Source: Fragilariopsis cylindrus CCMP1102 (taxonomy: Eukaryota; Bacillariophyta; Bacillariophyceae; Bacillariales; Bacillariaceae). From it: DNA of 64,000 bases. The stretch is taken from the NCBI GenBank assembly GCA_900095095.1, contig FMBT01000297.1, positions 310,001-374,000 of the forward strand, read 5' to 3'. Position numbers and translations under genes: made by a program. Shown one piece after another: positions 58,377 to 64,000 of this stretch. Within the stretch, counting starts at the first letter, position 1; every line of letters begins with the position of its first letter. The notes beneath the pieces were generated by a model. That model had not been told where the DNA came from and did no database searches. It was given only the letters and a program-made list of their open reading frames with translations.

Positions 58377-60896
58377 ATGGTATCAATAACACTGCTCAAT
58401 GATAGTAATCAAGACGACAACAACAAGCAAGACAGGGACAAAAGTTGTCGGGTATGTGGTGGAAAATGTACCACCCGTTGTTCAATTTGTCAGTTGGTGT
58501 ATTATTGCAGTGTGAAATGTCAAGGGTTTGATTGGAATGATGATGATGGTGGACACCGGAAAACTTGCATAGGCAATAATAGTCGAAGACGAAAACGAAA
58601 ACCAGAATCAAAATCAAAACCAAACGATAATATAACCATTGGACCATCATTACCCCCACCTTCAGTCGTCCGTGATGAATCGGAAGCAGAACGTGCTATA
58701 AAAGAATTGTGGTCTACAACAACTGAGTATTTGTCAACAGGTCCTGATGGTGGAGAAGGAACAAAAACAACAGCAACCGCAACAACAACAACGACCGCCG
58801 ATGTTATACCTGACAAAGAAGAAGAAAAGATAGACACAATCTCATCATTACAGGAATAGGATTGGCAATTAGTCGACGACGAATCGACGACAACAGTAAA
58901 GATAAAGATAAACACAGGGAATTGAAATAGACTCACAATTAGTCGACGACGAGGACGAAGACAACGACAAGAATAAAACGATTTCGTCGTTCGTTGTAGA
59001 AGAAATGCCACAAATTTGACATATCAGCTTACGATACGACGGCAACAATCACATTTACTGTCATCTTTGTGTTATGGAAAAAGTCTTTCCAATGAAGTTC
59101 AATTACTGTAGAGACAAAACCAATAGGACGATCTAGTTCATCTACGTTGGTGACAATTTGTTATGGTGATAAGAGAAAATCTACTACTACTACTACTACT
59201 ACTACGACTACTCTATTCGCTGGAGAATTTCCACGTGCGATCAATGCATCCGAAATTACCTGGAGAGTAATAAAATCTAATGATGACGTGACATGACAAG
59301 GACAAAGATGACTCGTGTAGTAGTAGTAGTAGTAATAGTAGTACAGTTATTATTATTTTTCGACTACGATATCCCTATGATCCTTGTACTGATATTGGTG
59401 GGGGTGGTGGAGAGATGGCAACTTATACTTCGACAACTGCAACATGTTCCTTACATGATATCAATAGTGTTATATGTGGATCTTGTTATCAACCACTTCT
59501 TATCAAAAAATTACTGTCGAACAACAACAGTAACAATACTAATAATACTTGCAACAGCGACGGCAACGAATCATCATCATCGTTATCATCATCAGTTATT
59601 CGTCGAGTTTTCCATTACCCGTGGGACATTGGGATGAAATTGCTGACTATCTTATATGTTATGATGGGCAACCGGTGTAGATTTCGCTGCAGGATCCGTA
59701 TGTTCAGAACCATCTGTGGCGTTACAAGATGCCAATATGCTTTGCCTTCACAGAAAAGATGTCGAGATGGCGATTTGTGCTCTCGCTGTTGACGGCTATG
59801 GAGAATTCACAGAACGTGACGATCACAGCAACATCGACGGTGGTGGTGGTGGTGGTGGGGGTGGGGGTAGTGACGATTCAGATGCAGATTTGTTGTCGTC
59901 ATCATCATTTATGCTACCTATGGAAGGAAATAATTATTTCGAACCATCATCGCTACCATCATCGACTGAGGAAAAAGAAATGGAAAAAGAAGAATCGAAA
60001 GACGATGCTGATTCCAAAAATTCGAAACCTGTAGAGACTTCTATGGACAAGGAGAAACCTTCCTCCTCATCAGCGGTGGTGCGTGGCGATCGAACCTGGC
60101 AGAGTGCAACGGACGGTGAAAGTGTCAGTCTTTGTTGTGGCCGATGTTGCTCACCACTTGGTTTTGCATCTTTAGGGAGTCCAGAAACGTGGAGGTTTTG
60201 GAAACATCGATTGTTTATACCATCGATAAAACAAAACGATGCGTCATTCGTACATCCCAAATACAGACCACTTGGATCGTGTTCATCATTTTTGGCACGA
60301 GAATTGGTCCGATACGCTGAATCTAAGGCCATCTTTACATTTGTGGTCCGATGTGAAGATAATTATAGCGGAATGGAAGAGGCGAGTAAGAAATGTTTGC
60401 TTTTAAGGTTGCTTAGTTGGGAAACCACGATGGCTACATCATTCGAAGAAAATGATAGTAGTAAAAGCAGGCGAAATCGTCATCGATTAGACTTTCGAAG
60501 GGTAACCAAGATTGTTTTCGAGGAGACGATAGATCCGACTGCAAAATTAATGGGCATTCTACTCACACCAATAATGATTCGTCTACAACGCAATGGTTTT
60601 GGGGTGGAATAGACCTATGCTGTCCACCACCAACGTCCAACAAATCAGCACGAACAACAGCATCAACTGGGATCGACGAGGACGTCAATACTACTAACAA
60701 CAACGATGACGCGATGATGACGTCGAAATCAGCCTCGACTGTAAAATTACAATTACCTCGAGAAGAATACGATCAGGTACTATCCGATTTGGTATTCGGT
60801 CGTTCTCACTTTACGAAAGAGATGGCCGAGGCAACAATTCTGCTCAAAATGGGTGGGATATGGGAAGGGTTGGGACTAACGGCGGTGGCTCTGTAG
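58377..60896 (+). CDS. MYND zinc finger protein with HECT_2/UBE3D-like C-terminal region
   Basis: The N-terminus carries a MYND finger: CRVCGGKCTTRCSICQLVYY, CSVKCQGFDW, then H and C in GGHRKTC. MYND fingers usually bind proline-rich partners. A linker with T, E and K runs follows. The second half has CSLHDINSVICGSCYQPLL and ALQDANMLCLHRKDVEMAIC. A second cysteine cluster follows (SLCCGRCCSPLGFASLGSPE TWRFWKHRLF), then ELVRYAESKAIFTFVVRCED and LLRLLSWETTMA. It ends LPREEYDQVLSDLVFG with MAEATILLKMGG. The order (paired Cys, LG, then a long alpha/beta tail) resembles HECT_2/UBE3D proteins, which bind E2 enzymes. That assignment is from memory and moderate. Four or more frame changes occur between 58860 and 60640, several at repeats such as a GGT run near 59840. 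Confidence 0.55.
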
Positions 60897-61250
60897 CTAA
60901 ATAGTGTAATGCCAGATAATGTCAATAAAGTATATTACAATATCTGACTGACATAATGCTAGCAACTTTTTTCTTCTTCTTTTAAGATTGTATATTAAAC
61001 AATCTTCACTTAAAAAATGTATTGGTGTGTCTTAATGGACTATTTATCGGTACTTATAAAGCGACGAAACACAAAATGACGATGCATGTCTATATGATTT
61101 CTTGTTTTGTCATGTTCCTTGTTTTGTTATCTACTAGCAGGCTGACTTCTGCGTTCTCAGTTCGATATTTAAAAAATGAGACTGGCCTTAGGTCTTTTTT
61201 CCTTTTATAAAAGAAAATCTTGCACGCCACTTTATATAAATTTACATTAT
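60897..61250. other. Spacer between convergent genes
   Basis: Includes complementary segments GATTGTATATT and AACAATC near 60986-61005. No gene. Confidence 0.55.
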
Positions 61251-61993
61251 TTATTCCTTAGCATCAACTTTGACGACATCCGCTAAGATCTCTTTTAATT
61301 CACCCGATTCTGACATTTGAGAAACAATGTCACATCCACCGATGAATTCACCATTCACATACAATTGCGGTCTATGAATGATATTTAAAATAAAAAATAC
61401 CAGATTAAAAATAGAGAATCGTCGAGTCAGTACGATGATTTCCAAAAATCAAGAATAATAACAAAATCAAATCGCATCGCACGCACTCTAGTGAAAATTA
61501 CATATTCATTACTCTATAGAAGGGAGTACAATATAGAAATATCAAGTCGGAAAAAGTATACACTAACTTACATGGTTGGCCACTCAGAATACTTCTTAAT
61601 ACCGTCACGGATGGATGGATAATCAAGAACATTAACACTACTGAAATCGACTCCTTCGGCTTGTAAAGCTTGAACAATTTTAGCTGAGAATCCACACTGT
61701 GGCATCGAAGGATTTCCCTTCATGTACAACATAACAGGATTTTCAGTTACGTGCTGTTTAATCATATCAGTTGCTTCATCTTCACCGTCAACTACCGTTC
61801 GCTTTGCAGCAAAATCATCATGAGTATCAGATGAAAAATTTCTTATTGATACTTCTGGTCGAATAGACGACAACGACAATAATTGAGGAGCAATAACAAC
61901 GGAAGCGATTGCACTACTTGCACTGGCAGTAAATTTCGTTGAAACGGATCTCGTCGATCGACGAAGAAGGGAGGAAGCAGTTCTTGATAACAT
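61251..61993 (-). CDS. GRX5: Mitochondrial monothiol glutaredoxin (CGFS type)
   Basis: CGFS glutaredoxins hold and transfer [2Fe-2S] clusters. Two exons (61993-61572 and 61371-61251; intron 61372-61571) give 180 residues in phase. The N-terminus is Ser/Arg-rich without acids ([20 protein letters not shown]), a mitochondrial presequence. The domain shows [20 protein letters not shown] with the CGFS site, [20 protein letters not shown], then across the intron [18 protein letters not shown] with the cis-proline and the GG(C/S)D glutathione-binding turn. Length and motifs fit the GRX5/GLRX5 group. A plastid CGFS form is less likely because no signal peptide or AF motif precedes the domain. Confidence 0.92.
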
Positions 61994-62415
61994 TTTGGAA
62001 AACTATCAGGGGTTCGGTATACAAATTTTTTTTGTCTTTCTTGCGTTATTGTGATTGCTTTTTATTTGTGATTGATGTGAGGTTAATATCGATGTGCTGC
62101 GTTGTAACTGAAGTAACAAGAAACAAGAACGTTCTGTTCTTGTTGCCCATATAAAAATAGTCGTGATTTTTGAGGGATTCCCTTATCCCCTACCAATCAT
62201 ATTTATTCATTAATGCGCGCCACAGCGACGGCCATCATCAAAATAATACAAAAATTAAAATACTACCTTTTCACAATAATAATTCACAACAAAATCATAA
62301 TCTGTCTTATTACGATGGCTGATTCATTCAGCATTTCAATTGTATTATAGGGGGTTTGTTGAGATTACATTAGCCGCACAAGAATAACAGGGAACTAGAA
62401 GCTGTGTCGTATACG
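61994..62415. other. Divergent promoter region
   Basis: It separates the GRX5 and XPC starts and should hold both promoters. No other feature recognised. Confidence 0.6.
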
Positions 62416-64000
62416 ATGAGTTTCGAATTCAACTTGTCTTCTGATGATGACGACGACGGTAGCAGTGATGATGAAAAAGGAAATTTTGTTAGTGAACAAA
62501 TAAATAAAAATACCGCTGATTACGGTGCCAAAATAACTGATAAAGATCATGACGACGGCAGTAGCGCTGCTAGTGATGACTCCGAGGAAAAGGATCCTAA
62601 CGACGATGAAGATAATGACAATTACTACGATTACGATGATGATAATGATAATGATAATGGTTGTAATAAACCTGATTCTGCAATGGAAGATTCCTCTTTT
62701 GCATTTCCGTCCGATTTTGACGATCCTACATCAACAGCAACAAAAACGGGGGGAGATATAGCAGATAACGAAGAAGATGATGAAATTGATTGGGAAGACG
62801 CCGGCGATGAAGGATATGTTACACCGAGATCTTTTGCGCCGAAAGCTGTCACACTCGATATGGGAAATAAGAACACCGAGAATGATGATGGTACAAAACC
62901 AAATAATGAAAAGAATCAGAATCAAGCAACAAAACGTAAAAGAAGAATTATGAGTCGATCTATATTTCAACATAATAAATTGAATAATCCAAGATTGAAA
63001 CATCTATTAACATCTCTGAACAAATCATCATTGTTGAGTTGGACGTCACATGCTAATTCAGTTTCTCGATACGTATCAAATGATGAATCATTGGGATTAG
63101 CACTTAGTTTAATTCCAAGCGCATGGTTGAATAACAATGGTGATAATGATGAAAATAATGATAATGATACAAAAGCATCGTCGTCGTTGGTAGCAGTACC
63201 CACATTCGACGACGTAGGTCACTTTATACGTTGGTTTGCCAATTACGTCGGTTGTTCGTCGTCGTCGTCGTCGACTACTACCGCGGTGGCAGCTACTGCC
63301 GTATTCGTCACGCCCACAGGGAAACGAACGAGAGCAAAGAAATTGGTATCCTCATCATCATCATCATCATCATCATCATCTGCCAGTGGAAATAAACAAA
63401 CGAACTGGAACAAATATTCAAAGCAAGAACATTCTACTTCCACCACTACCGTACACTATAGACTTTCCAATTATTGCTCTTATCTGGCGAGCAGGAATCT
63501 TCAACAAAATAATAATATTGCCTACAACAATAAGCTATCATACAATGAATATGATAAGATTATCTTGTTTTTAGCAATGGTTCGATCTATGGGTTGGAGA
63601 GCACGGTATGTTGTAGCTGTCGAACCCATTCCGAGAGATCTTGACGTTAACCATCCACTTTTTCATAATGAAACTGACGGGACAAACGTCTTGGTCAACT
63701 TTTGGAAACGTTGTAGTACATCTATCTCGTCTTCATCGTCGATCGCGGCAACAGCCGGGGGTGATAAGAGCACGCCATATCGCTAGATAGTGACGACGAT
63801 GACGATAACGATAAAAACGATGAGAAAAAAACACCCGCCGTAAAATGTTCCAAGACAACAGAAGCATCGTCGAAGATTTCTCCTCCACCGCGTCAAAATT
63901 ATCCGTCATCTCTATACAGCAATAATGGTAATAATTCAACGTCCGCTAGTACCAATAAACACGTATGTTGGGTAGAGATACTTTGCCGACCATCAAAACG
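62416..64000 (+). CDS. XPC: XPC/Rad4 nucleotide-excision-repair damage sensor, 5' part
   Basis: XPC/Rad4 opens damaged DNA and starts global nucleotide excision repair. The gene is cut by the right window edge. The start is taken at ATG 62416 (MSFEFNLSS). The N-terminus is acidic (D/N runs) and includes DEIDWEDAGDEG, an acidic motif like those of XPC that bind TFIIH. The transglutaminase-like fold follows: NPRLKHLLTSLNKSSLLSW, SLGLALSLIPSAWL, then KIILFLAMVRSMGWRARYVV AVEP. A conserved HVCWVEILCRP strand sits at the very end, corresponding to the HVWVEV of other Rad4 proteins. The frame changes near 63780 at a GAT/GAC repeat. The beta-hairpin DNA-binding domains must lie to the right. Confidence 0.85.

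Noticed and set aside
63344-63380. CRISPR-like regular repeats (TCA/TCG units here and similar runs elsewhere)
   Set aside because: They are trinucleotide microsatellites coding poly-Ser. There are no spacers and the genome is eukaryotic.
860-63786. A co-regulated DNA-repair cluster (MSH4, TERT, PNKP-AKR, XPC)
   Set aside because: All four lie on the plus strand but are 10-30 kb apart with many unrelated genes between them. No shared promoter motif was seen, so chance is the simpler reading.

Overview
The window is nuclear DNA of a unicellular eukaryotic alga, most likely a diatom. The case rests on short GT-AG introns (about 100-200 bp) and protein-coding genes on both strands separated by 0.1-1.2 kb of AT-rich spacer. 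Further support comes from a PS-rich 'PSxxPS' stalk in a secretory-pathway protein, a plastid-type presequence ending in a TAF motif, a cupredoxin of the kind common in diatoms, and a tandem family of membrane-anchored sulfotransferase-like proteins. Homopolymeric amino-acid runs (N, D, S, Q, T, H) are extremely common. No species is claimed.

Layout, left to right. 0.9-8.4 kb: MSH4 (meiotic MutS homologue), convergent with a ubiquitin-activating E1. 8.9-13.2 kb: a small cupredoxin, a four-helix membrane protein and a class V PLP enzyme. 13.5-21.2 kb: a giant FLVCR/SLC49-like MFS transporter, a thioredoxin and a diaminopimelate-decarboxylase-like enzyme. 22.1-28.5 kb: two tandem genes, each a type II membrane protein with two sulfotransferase-like domains. 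29.7-35.1 kb: an unknown multi-pass protein, a small unknown protein, a plastid DUF3119-like protein and an Mpv17/PMP22 protein. 36.2-45.7 kb: a lone 5S rRNA gene, telomerase reverse transcriptase, a BAH-ELM2-SANT chromatin protein and an acidic repeat protein. 45.9-53.1 kb: a CxxC-array protein, a mitochondrial Rossmann-fold protein, tRNA-Ala(CGC), a small retroelement fossil and a serine-beta-lactamase-like hydrolase. 53.4-64 kb: a PNKP-type DNA end-processing enzyme fused to an aldo/keto reductase, PEX16, a MYND + HECT_2-like protein, a mitochondrial CGFS glutaredoxin, and XPC/Rad4 running off the right edge.

Four genome-maintenance genes (MSH4, TERT, PNKP-AKR, XPC) and three ubiquitin or cysteine-rich zinc-binding proteins lie in 64 kb, but strands and spacing give no sign of co-regulation. 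The best candidates for something undescribed are the PNKP-AKR fusion with a PIP box in place of FHA, the tandem-domain sulfotransferases in which one copy has lost its P-loop, and the BAH-ELM2-SANT protein with an apparent extra C-terminal exon coding a PAH-like helical module.

Caveat: many well-conserved genes (MSH4, E1, TERT, the decarboxylase, the cupredoxin) change reading frame by one base. The change often falls in a homopolymer or microsatellite, while the protein on both sides stays conserved. This looks like residual indels in a draft long-read consensus rather than gene decay, so coordinates of those genes are outer limits of the supported coding region.
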